Below are positions 28,148-33,437 of a stretch of DNA of 33,437 nt, piece after piece. Each line of letters begins with the position of its first letter. The stretch's first letter is position 1. The notes beneath the pieces are model-generated. The model worked only from the letters and a program-made list of their open reading frames with translations. It was not told where the DNA came from and made no database searches. Source of the stretch: a virus. The position numbers were made by a program, and so were the translations under genes. Where the stretch lies: IMG/VR virus record IMGVR_UViG_3300027983_000058, positions 1 through 33,437 of that record; one strand, written 5' to 3'.

Positions 28148-28522
28148 TTATTTACGATTTTCCTTGATGCACACGTCGAAACTCCAACCACCATCTGGCT
28201 GCATTCCCTGTTCAGACCAAGAAATACTGGTGATGGTGTATTTGGGATAACGCTTTTGCACTAGTGGTTTAAACTTCTTTTGCACTTCGCGGGCGATACC
28301 ATCGTCGGTATAGTGGTGCCACTCAGTGCCGCGCCCAAACAGTTGCAGCTCATATGGTTCGTCGGTGTCGCAGAAGTCCCTCAGCTTCATTCGACTGACG
28401 GCAAAGGTCTTCTTCGAGATTTCCTTCTTACACCACAACGAAGTTCCGTTGCCTGTAATTTTAATTGCTGGTTTGATTTTAATTGCTGGTTTGATTTTAA
28501 TTGCTGGTTTGATTTTAATCAT
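28148..28522 (-). CDS. hypothetical protein with KPAIKI repeats
   Basis: 124 aa. The N-terminus is three copies of a KPAIKI hexamer from 18-bp repeats, then ITGNGTSLWCKKEISKK and the domain DEPYELQLFGRGTEWHHYTD with a WSEQGMQPDGGWSFDVCIKE C-terminus. Without the repeats an internal start is not obvious. It follows the 28543-28806 gene by 20 bases in one transcript. Function unknown. Confidence 0.65.
   Translation of the reverse strand: MIKIKPAIKIKPAIKIKPAIKITGNGTSLWCKKEISKKTFAVSRMKLRDFCDTDEPYELQLFGRGTEWHHYTDDGIAREVQKKFKPLVQKRYPKYTITSISWSEQGMQPDGGWSFDVCIKENRK
28459..28518. repeat. 18-bp tandem repeat, three units
   Basis: TTTTAATTGCTGGTTTGA repeated exactly three times at the start of the 28148-28522 gene, in frame. 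Compare 15512-15570. Confidence 0.9.
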
Positions 28523-28542
28523 AAATTTCGATGGGTGTATAT

Positions 28543-28806
28543 TTAAGCGAGCTCCGTAGCCATAGGGTGATAGCGAACCTCAGCGCGGTAATAGTCTCTA
28601 CTCTTACCACGTTGAGAAGTGTGATTTGCCGTATACAGCTTGCCGCTGTAACTGATTAGGACGTGGGAACTCTTACCCATGCGGTTGAGACTCTCAAGAA
28701 TCGTTTCTTTGATTTTCTCTGATTCGCTGGAAGGGAACTCATGCTTTTCAGTTACGATTTCTTCGGAGCCGGTATTGACTGCGAGAAGTTTTACAATTTT
28801 GTCCAT
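28543..28806 (-). CDS. hypothetical phage protein
   Basis: 87 aa from the ATG at 28806 (MDKIVKLLAVNTGSEEIVTE) under the box at 28827-28842. Contains KSSHVLISYSGKLYTANHTS and ends VRYHPMATELA. Function unknown. Confidence 0.65.
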   Translation of the reverse strand: MDKIVKLLAVNTGSEEIVTEKHEFPSSESEKIKETILESLNRMGKSSHVLISYSGKLYTANHTSQRGKSRDYYRAEVRYHPMATELA

Positions 28807-28826
28807 ATAGATGACATTAACTGGTA

Positions 28827-28842
28827 TTTTATAAGTGTCAAG
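28827..28842 (-). promoter_or_regulatory. promoter-like box
   Basis: TTGACACTTATAAAATAC on the minus strand, 20 bases before the ATG at 28806. Confidence 0.65.
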
Positions 28843-28890
28843 GAAAATGATTGCCGGCCGATTCCACTCGACCGGCAATGCTACTGACGA

Positions 28891-30288
28891 CTAAAGTAAG
28901 TCAAGGTGCTCCGCAAGGTCCCCGTCGTTCAGTGTGTCCAAGTTATTCAACTTAGCCTGAACACGACGGCAGATACTTTCCTCAATACACTTAGCACCAT
29001 ACACAATCGCTTGATAGGACTTCGTGAGACCACCTTGACGCCACACCCGACCCAACGCCTGTCGCAGGTTCTGTGCAGACCAATTGGGGCTGATGATGGA
29101 AGCCCGTGGGAACTTACCGTTCAAGTCATGGAGACTGATACCGGTTCCACCAGCAGCCATGTTGACAATCAAGATTCTCTTTCTGTCACCGTTGAATGCC
29201 TTGATATCAGCATCCCGCGCCTTGGCACTTTGTCCACCGATAATGAAACCGATTTCGGACTCGTCGATTTTCTTAGACTTCACCAGGCGTCCGAAAATAC
29301 TATCCACCGAATCCTCAAAGTTCACGAAAATCACAACTGACTTCCCTTCGTCATAAAGGTCTTCAGCCATCTGAACAAACAACGGAACTTTGTAAAGTTC
29401 AGCGAGACGACGTGCCTTCATCATGATAGCAAAGACGTGTTCACGATATCTCGCACAACGGTCTTCAAGCTTCGCTAGTTCCGCCTCCATTTCGTCATAG
29501 ACGCTTATTAGCTTGTTTTCGTTCGCTCCAAGGTCAAACGCCTTGGCCACGATATGAGACTCAGGAAACAACTTACCGAACTGCTCAACGGTCATCCGAG
29601 ACGTGCTCTTAGTCGTCTTGAAAAGGTAGTTGTGCAACTCCTGCATCGCCTTGGTTGCCTCGGGACAATTCATAGTCCACGTCATGGCACCCCAACGACC
29701 AGTCCACATTGCTCCGTGCATCCGACAGAAGTCGTTGAAGTTATAGAGCTTGTGCATGTTGGACAGATATCCAAACGCCTTCATTTCCAAAGGACTACAC
29801 GCAATGGTGGCGGAAGAAACGACTACACGGTAGCCTTGTGCCTTCAATGCGACCATCATCCACGAATTCGTGGTGTTGACTCCCTTACACCGATGCCCTT
29901 CATCAACAACGATTAAGGCGTTCTGTGGGAAGGTGAACCAAGGCATTTCAACCAGCTCATCCTTCTTGAAAGGATTGGAAGGGTCGGGCATCTTCTTCCA
30001 CTTCATCCACTTAGTCTTGCCTCGACCAAGACGTTCGAAGTTAATCAAAGCCTTCGGAACAATGTTGAAGATTTTCAGAACTTCTTCCCATTGAACGATT
30101 ACCGCCTTGGGACAAAGGACCACGAAGGGAACATTCATCTCGCGTGCAACTGCCGCACCGCAATACATCTTGCCGGTGCCAGTTTCAGAAGTGTCTACAG
30201 CAAAACCGTTTAGGTAAAGTGAGTCTACCAAGGTCTTGACATGTGGAATTTGGGGTTCAAGCAACCCTGTGGAATTTATAGTCGTCAT
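28891..30288 (-). CDS. SF2 (Snf2-type) DNA helicase/ATPase
   Basis: 465 aa with all core motifs: I SETGTGKM (34-41), Ia VLCPKAVIVQWEEVLK, II VDEGH (128-132), III SSATI (158-162), IV SVVIFVNFEDSVD (317-329), V VNMAAGGTGISLHDLNG (375-391) and VI QNLRQALGRVWRQGG (406-420). The DEGH box, GTGISLHDLNG and GRVWRQGG fit Snf2/DEXH phage helicases. It would translocate on DNA using ATP in replication, recombination or repair. Under a box at 30313-30329, with a hairpin AAGACC/GGTCTT in the leader. Confidence 0.88.
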   Translation of the reverse strand: MTTINSTGLLEPQIPHVKTLVDSLYLNGFAVDTSETGTGKMYCGAAVAREMNVPFVVLCPKAVIVQWEEVLKIFNIVPKALINFERLGRGKTKWMKWKKMPDPSNPFKKDELVEMPWFTFPQNALIVVDEGHRCKGVNTTNSWMMVALKAQGYRVVVSSATIACSPLEMKAFGYLSNMHKLYNFNDFCRMHGAMWTGRWGAMTWTMNCPEATKAMQELHNYLFKTTKSTSRMTVEQFGKLFPESHIVAKAFDLGANENKLISVYDEMEAELAKLEDRCARYREHVFAIMMKARRLAELYKVPLFVQMAEDLYDEGKSVVIFVNFEDSVDSIFGRLVKSKKIDESEIGFIIGGQSAKARDADIKAFNGDRKRILIVNMAAGGTGISLHDLNGKFPRASIISPNWSAQNLRQALGRVWRQGGLTKSYQAIVYGAKCIEESICRRVQAKLNNLDTLNDGDLAEHLDLL

Positions 30289-30312
30289 ATTTGAAAGACC
30301 ATCTTGGGTCTT

Positions 30313-30329
30313 CTTTTATAAAATGTCAA
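30313..30329 (-). promoter_or_regulatory. promoter-like box plus leader hairpin
   Basis: TTGACATTTTATAAAAGA followed by the hairpin AAGACC-CAAGAT-GGTCTT just before the helicase ATG at 30288. The hairpin could hide the start region. Confidence 0.65.
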
Positions 30330-30335
30330 GAAGTA

Positions 30336-30461
30336 TTATCGTAGTGGTTCCTCAGATTGTTCGATGTTAAAGTATTCCTGCATCTCGGCAACCTCATCCA
30401 AGGGAAACACTATCTCTAGCGGTTCCTCGGATTGTTCGATGTTGTCAGCGGTCTTATCCAT
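30336..30461 (-). CDS. 41-aa acidic protein with internal repeat
   Basis: NIEQSEEPL occurs twice, near the start and at the end, from a DNA repeat of about 26 bases, with LEIVFPLDEVAEMQEYF between. Very acidic. It might mimic DNA or bind a basic partner (inference). Its ATG is a few bases from the stop of the next gene to the right. Confidence 0.6.
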   Translation of the reverse strand: MDKTADNIEQSEEPLEIVFPLDEVAEMQEYFNIEQSEEPLR

Positions 30462-30464
30462 GAT

Positions 30465-30659
30465 TTACCGGTCATCCTTTCCAAAGCTGTTCATCCAATA
30501 TACCACGATGGTCGTGGCGGTCCGCTTGGAAACAGTAAAGATCCTTTCCACGCCGGGGCCGGCTCCGAACATATTGGTCTCGCCGGATTCGCGGAGTTGG
30601 TCGAGGTAAGTGAGATGAGCGTCGGTGACGCCCGCGGGGCGATTAGTGGTAGTATTCAT
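30465..30659 (-). CDS. conserved phage protein (LRESGETNMFGA family)
   Basis: 64 aa with LTYLDQLRESGETNMFGAGP and VVYWMNSFGKDDR, a signature of a very widespread small phage protein. Function unknown. Overlaps the preceding gene by 4 bases. Confidence 0.85.
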   Translation of the reverse strand: MNTTTNRPAGVTDAHLTYLDQLRESGETNMFGAGPGVERIFTVSKRTATTIVVYWMNSFGKDDR

Positions 30660-30838
30660 TTGATTATAGAGATTTTTACTTGACCAATTTTTACTCGGTG
30701 AGAATCCCAGAGAGGATATTCAAGTTCTTCATTGGCGAGAGACTTAGCAAAGCGTTTAACACACTGAACAACTGTTGACACAACCGTGCCATCATTCTTG
30801 TAGAATGTGACTTTCCAATTATGTGGTTTCGGTATCAT
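30656..30838 (-). CDS. hypothetical 60-aa protein
   Basis: From the ATG at 30838 (MIPKPHNWKVTFYKNDGTVV), overlapping the end of the 30819-31010 gene. A beta start, then a helix (VKRFAKSLANEELEYPL). Function unknown. Confidence 0.6.
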   Translation of the reverse strand: MIPKPHNWKVTFYKNDGTVVSTVVQCVKRFAKSLANEELEYPLWDSHRVKIGQVKISIIK

Positions 30839-31010
30839 GTGGAGTGAGGGCGACGACGCCAGTAATTTCAATGAAAGCGTCGTCGGTATCAGTGATTTGC
30901 TCGTCGGTGAACTCACCGTCTTCAACTATTCTGCGAGCATCTTCGGCGTTGTCAGCCTCGACTTCGATGGTCTGGCGACGTTCAAACATTAGAGTTACTT
31001 CGAATTTCAT
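30819..31010 (-). CDS. small acidic phage protein
   Basis: 63 aa (MKFEVTLMFERRQTIEVEAD) with NAEDARRIVEDGEFTDEQI. The strand-helix-strand plan VEADNxEDA matches the 32153-32344 product (VEAENVDEANEIA), so they share a fold. Box at 31029-31045. Confidence 0.7.
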   Translation of the reverse strand: MKFEVTLMFERRQTIEVEADNAEDARRIVEDGEFTDEQITDTDDAFIEITGVVALTPHDTETT

Positions 31011-31046
31011 ACCCAGAGTGTGGGCTTGTTTTTATAAAAAGTCAAG
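31001..31046 (-). repeat. duplicated leader and box, copy 1
   Basis: About 45 bases covering the first codons and the box TTGACTTTTTATAAAAACAA with CCCACACTCTG are repeated at 31348-31393 with one or two changes. Both precede genes starting MKF. Confidence 0.8.
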
Positions 31047-31081
31047 CCCTATTACTGTTGTTTTTTGCGTAGGCATATTGA

Positions 31082-31357
31082 TTAGTTCGACCTACCTCGC
31101 CCGACGAAAACGCAGTCCATCGGGCCGATTGAGCACACGGCGTGTGCGTAGTCTTCACCGAGGAAGAAGAGTTTGCGGTGCGTGTCCTTGTCCCTCGCCG
31201 ATCGTGTGTCCGGGTGCAGGATCGTGAACCACTCCATGCCCGGTTTCGTCCACGGGATGGTTTTCTCTGCTCGCTGCACGCTTTCCTCAAGCTTTTTGAT
31301 ATGACTTTGCGCCCACTTTGGGAGAGTCTTTATGTCGTGAGTTACTTTGAATTTCAT
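31082..31357 (-). CDS. hypothetical phage protein
   Basis: 91 aa. LPKWAQSHIKKLEESVQRAE is a helical start common to many phage proteins, followed by EWFTILHPDTRSARD and CSIGPMDCVFVG. Box at 31375-31392. Function unknown. Confidence 0.7.
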   Translation of the reverse strand: MKFKVTHDIKTLPKWAQSHIKKLEESVQRAEKTIPWTKPGMEWFTILHPDTRSARDKDTHRKLFFLGEDYAHAVCSIGPMDCVFVGRGRSN

Positions 31358-31393
31358 ACTCAGAGTGTGGGCTTGTTTTTATAAAAAGTCAAG
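31348..31393 (-). repeat. duplicated leader and box, copy 2
   Basis: Second copy of the leader at 31001-31046. Confidence 0.8.
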
Positions 31394-31574
31394 CCTTCGC
31401 CTGTTGTTTTTTGCCGGTGTGGGGTAGGTATTTCGAGCGCGGCGACGGGCGTGGAGGCCGCACGTCGGCTGCGTGAGTAGCGAGCCACGGCGGGCAAACA
31501 TATCCCACGTAATTTCGCGCCGTTGATTGTGCGTCCGCAGTTTCGATGATCTCTGGAGGTGGAGGTGTGTTCAT
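31389..31574 (-). CDS. hypothetical proline-rich protein
   Basis: 61 aa (MNTPPPPEIIETADAQSTAR) with VRPPRPSPRSKYLPH near the C-terminus. Its ATG overlaps the TGA of the frameshifted gene to the right (ATGA), and its own TGA lies in the next box. Function unknown. Confidence 0.5.
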   Translation of the reverse strand: MNTPPPPEIIETADAQSTARNYVGYVCPPWLATHAADVRPPRPSPRSKYLPHTGKKQQAKA

Positions 31575-31671
31575 GGTTTTGGGTAGTTTAATCTGACAAT
31601 TTCAGCGCATTTTTTTAGTGTGTTCTCTCCCACTCGACAGGCGTCGGCGGCGTTGGAGGTGTTTTGGACAT
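31571..31671 (-). pseudogene. frameshifted small gene at an AC repeat
   Basis: MSKTPPTPPTPVEWERT, then a stop after THin this frame. Removing one AC from the ACACAC near 31624 gives ERTLKKCAEIVRLNYPKP and the TGA overlapping the next ATG. The span of 101 nt is two over a multiple of three. The box at 31705-31720 lies upstream. Confidence 0.5.
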
Positions 31672-31704
31672 GAGTAAACTTTCATGGTGTTATTGTGGTG
31701 TGTG

Positions 31705-31720
31705 TTTTTATAAAAGTCAA
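31705..31720 (-). promoter_or_regulatory. promoter-like box
   Basis: TTGACTTTTATAAAAACA on the minus strand. The first ATG after it (31684) opens a different frame of 27 codons; the more convincing start is at 31671. Confidence 0.6.
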
Positions 31721-31723
31721 GGA

Positions 31724-31916
31724 TTATGTTTCTGAGACAATCTTGTCCCACTCGTCACAGGCGCGGTCGATTAACTCACGCAGGTCTTTAATGCTAACGT
31801 CCATACTGTCGGCGACATCGTGATAGAGTTCAGTCGAGAACCCCCCCCCCAGACCGCTCGATTTCAGAAATCAGTCGTGGAAATTGAATTGAATTATTTT
31901 CCCAATTGTTTTTCAT
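31724..31916 (-). pseudogene. frameshifted small gene at a G10 tract
   Basis: From the ATG at 31916: MKNNWENNSIQFPRLISEIE, RSGGG, then ten G (C10 on plus, 31841-31850) break the frame. With nine G it continues FSTELYHDVADSMDVSIKDL and DEWDKIVSET with TAA at 31724. The span of 193 nt is one over a multiple of three. Phase variation or a homopolymer miscall. Helical acidic product, function unknown. Confidence 0.6.
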
Positions 31917-31920
31917 AAGT

Positions 31921-32148
31921 TTAGTATAAGCGAGCACGCTCTTCGGAATTTTCTTTCCAAATAGCCAATTCACGTCCTGTGTTGATGGGGCACGACCATA
32001 AGTGGTCGTTCCAATTTGATATCAACTCAGCACCAGCAACATCTATGACCACTGCCGTGAGACACTTACTTCCCAAGAAGACGTCGCTGATTGCTTCACA
32101 GAGTTCAGTGATAACGTCCTCCAATTCTTCGTTGTCGTGTTTTTTCAT
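31921..32148 (-). CDS. hypothetical acidic protein
   Basis: 75 aa from the ATG at 32148 (MKKHDNEELEDVITELCEAI). Strand CLTAVVIDVAGAE, then NWNDHLWSCPINTGRELAIW. It follows the 32153-32344 gene after 4 bases. Function unknown. Confidence 0.65.
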   Translation of the reverse strand: MKKHDNEELEDVITELCEAISDVFLGSKCLTAVVIDVAGAELISNWNDHLWSCPINTGRELAIWKENSEERARLY

Positions 32149-32152
32149 AAGT

Positions 32153-32344
32153 TCAAAAGTGAGTGGGCGTGCCCTCGATGACATCCATCTCAGGGTCGTT
32201 GTTGATGGAATTATCGACATAACTGGGGTCGATACCAAGGTCCATATCAAATGCAATTTCATTGGCTTCATCGACATTCTCCGCCTCGACCTCTACGGTG
32301 TCACTGACAGTCCAATATCTCCGAACAGAATATGTTTTAATCAT
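32153..32344 (-). CDS. conserved phage protein (YWTVSDTVEVEAEN family)
   Basis: 63 aa: YSVRRYWTVSDTVEVEAENV, then DEANEIAFDMDL and SINNDPEMDVIE, a small strand-helix-strand family common in phages. Under the box at 32363-32379. Function unknown. Confidence 0.75.
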   Translation of the reverse strand: MIKTYSVRRYWTVSDTVEVEAENVDEANEIAFDMDLGIDPSYVDNSINNDPEMDVIEGTPTHF

Positions 32345-32425
32345 GGTTCCAGTGAATAGAACTTTTTATAAGATGTCAAGAATTATAACGGGATTATACT
32401 TGGTCTACAGACGTAGTGTGGAGCA

Positions 32426-32479
32426 CTACAAGATGTTTATAGCCAAGATCATCGAAGCACGCTTTCTGTACTTACTCAT
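32426..32479 (-). pseudogene. tail of a small gene
   Basis: The minus frame QELFYKNGDLFELMSKYRKR ends ASMILAINIL. It is open back to about 32552 but has no start, and passes through two TATAAAA boxes. Only the 16 codons from the ATG at 32479 could be translated as such. Probably a remnant. Confidence 0.3.
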
Positions 32480-32515
32480 TAGTTCGAAGAGGTCGCCATT
32501 TTTATAAAACAGTTC

Positions 32516-32533
32516 TTGACTTTTTATAAAAAA
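32516..32533 (+). promoter_or_regulatory. orphan plus-oriented box
   Basis: TTGACTTTTTATAAAAAA points to the right, against all nearby genes. No plus ORF follows it. The TTTTTATAAAAA core is palindromic, so it could also be read leftward. Confidence 0.4.
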
Positions 32534-32537
32534 GGTT

Positions 32538-32702
32538 TCACACTGGTGTTCTCAAGAGTAGGGAAGCCAAACCCGAAAATGATGTGACCGATAAAACGGA
32601 ACGATTGGGGGACCGGAGCCTGCGCAAATGGCAAGGCCCGGAAAAATCCTCGCGTTTTATTCTCTCACGCCAATCAAAAAAGTTGTAAAAATACCGCGCC
32701 AC
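32538..32702 (-). CDS. possible 54-aa protein, GTG start
   Basis: ARYFYNFFDWRERIKREDFS then a Leu/Ser-rich tail ending LLLRTPV. GTG is the only start in the open frame. It lies 30 bases after the promoter at 32733-32761. Weakly supported. Confidence 0.3.
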   Translation of the reverse strand: MARYFYNFFDWRERIKREDFSGPCHLRRLRSPNRSVLSVTSFSGLASLLLRTPV

Positions 32703-32732
32703 CCGAAATTTTTGACTACCCCTGACTCAAGT

Positions 32733-32761
32733 AGTGTATCAGAATTTTTATAAAAAGTCAA
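32733..32761 (-). promoter_or_regulatory. promoter TTGACT-17-TACACT
   Basis: TTGACT (32756-32761) with TTTATAAAAA directly after it and TACACT (32733-32738) at 17-base spacing, preceded by GAAAATAGCTA. It resembles the RNA-region promoter at 13676-13704. Confidence 0.5.
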
Positions 32762-33388
32762 TAGCTATTTTCGCTCTCAGGATTTTTCATTGAATGTTCA
32801 AGGCGTAATCATTTGGTCGCCCAAGTCGTTGGTGGTACGTTCGCCGTAAGTGTTTGATGGCAAGGGATTTAAAACAATTCACCCACCTATGAAACCATTC
32901 ACAAGTCGTTGATCATCAATGACTTTCATTCATTTAAATCTTATTGAGATTGAGTCCCAATATCAAACTGCGCTTATTGAGATTGAGTCCCAATATCGAA
33001 ACCTGTCCCATTTATTATAAATCGCTAATATTCAATGACTTACATAACACCTTTTCCACTGAAGGAAATACTGAAGAATATTCACAAACCGGGCCGGGCC
33101 CCTGTCCCCCTTTCGATCCCCCAGTTGCGCCCTGCGTGCTTTGTCCTGCCTACTTTTGAGTTGTATAGACTCCTAAAGAATTAAGAGAGTTTTGTTTCGC
33201 TCCGTCTAAACGACTTCGCCGAAATCAATCTCTGGATAATTAGTAAGGGTGAATCTTTTTCGCCGGATCGAATCGCATATAAAAAGTGCCTATATCTTAA
33301 CTGACTGTAGGTAGGTAGTTTGTATGCTTTTTTTATAGGCCCATCAGAGGTCGTGGCATAACGATCTTTTTAGATGTCACTAGGCCCC
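32762..33388. other. gene-free stretch with direct repeats
   Basis: No convincing ORF on either strand. It contains two 25-base direct repeats (32940-32964, 32973-32997), a CCCC-rich patch at 33094-33150, and short repeats such as TCAATGACTT. It could hold a regulatory or replication-related site, or a degraded RNA region. Confidence 0.4.
32940..32997. repeat. two 25-base direct repeats, 33-base period
   Basis: Units at 32940-32964 and 32973-32997 start CTTATTGAGATTGAGTCCC and are identical over 25 bases, separated by 8 bases. Could be a binding site for a phage regulator or partition-type protein. Confidence 0.75.
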
Positions 33389-33437
33389 ATGCTTAAAGTC
33401 GTTATAGGTCTCAGCCTCTGGAGGGGGGGGCACCTAA
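33389..33437 (+). CDS. 5' end of a small membrane protein, cut by the window end
   Basis: MLKVVIGLSLW follows the ATG at 33389, then the frame enters the terminal G8-CACCTAA. Its first 17 bases match the start of the truncated gene at 9886-9978 in inverted orientation. Whether the G run belongs to it is doubtful. Confidence 0.35.
   Translation, partial: MLKVVIGLSLWRGGHL

Noticed and set aside
1015-32379. interpreting the boxes as ordinary sigma70 promoters
   Set aside because: TTGACA is perfect but at most copies nothing like TATAAT lies 16-18 bases downstream; the clear sigma70 cases (6194, 27851, 28096) look different.
32940-32997. possible CRISPR array
   Set aside because: Only two repeat units with an 8-base spacer and no cas genes; spacers in arrays are about 30 bases and several in number.

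Overview
The window looks like part of a large tailed-phage genome, or a metagenome-assembled phage contig. It holds about 70 mostly tiny genes, most on the minus strand and tightly packed, often overlapping by a few bases. No bacterial housekeeping genes are seen. The recognisable products are phage-like: a T4 RnlA-type RNA ligase carrying an intein, an Snf2-type SF2 helicase, a GIY-YIG homing endonuclease with NUMOD3 repeats, an HNH endonuclease, a tRNA-Met, and many small proteins of the kind phages carry. The boxA-like sites beside the RNA genes resemble proteobacterial rrn boxA, which weakly hints at a proteobacterial host.

The defining feature is a short box, consensus TTGACATTTATAAAA, found about 40 times. 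It usually ends 15-30 bases before a start codon, so most genes or small operons have a private promoter-like element and a very short leader, usually without a Shine-Dalgarno sequence. The TGA stop of the upstream gene often lies inside the TTGACA of the next box.

Layout. 1-5011: small minus-strand genes, starting with a poly-C/poly-G end and containing several broken genes. 5054-6796: a plus-strand block driven by two plus-oriented boxes and one canonical sigma70 promoter. 6791-9978: minus-strand small genes plus a 230-aa cysteine-motif protein. About 9976-13213: a foreign segment with different signals (tail-fibre-like protein, zinc-ribbon protein, Lys/Ala/Pro-rich protein, UV endonuclease), truncated at both edges and most simply a recombination product or a chimeric assembly. 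13214-13704: gene-poor structured RNA region. 13727-19978: minus-strand small genes including GNAT-like, kinase-like and HNH proteins. 20065-20932: plus-strand homing endonuclease. 20935-21989: small genes and a papain-like protein. 22016-22714: a frameshifted plus-strand gene meeting a tRNA-like/RNA region. 22724-26610: the ligase-intein gene, a 263-aa unknown and small genes. 26650-28130: RNA cluster with tRNA-Met, a tRNA-like element, boxA sites, terminators and micro-ORFs. 28148-32702: a repeat-bearing protein, the helicase and small genes. 32762-33388: no supported gene.

Several genes are broken by 1-2 base indels at homopolymers or dinucleotide runs, or by single in-frame stops. Poly-G runs also occur inside and at both ends of the window. 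Residual sequencing or assembly error should be considered before any biological reading of the broken genes.
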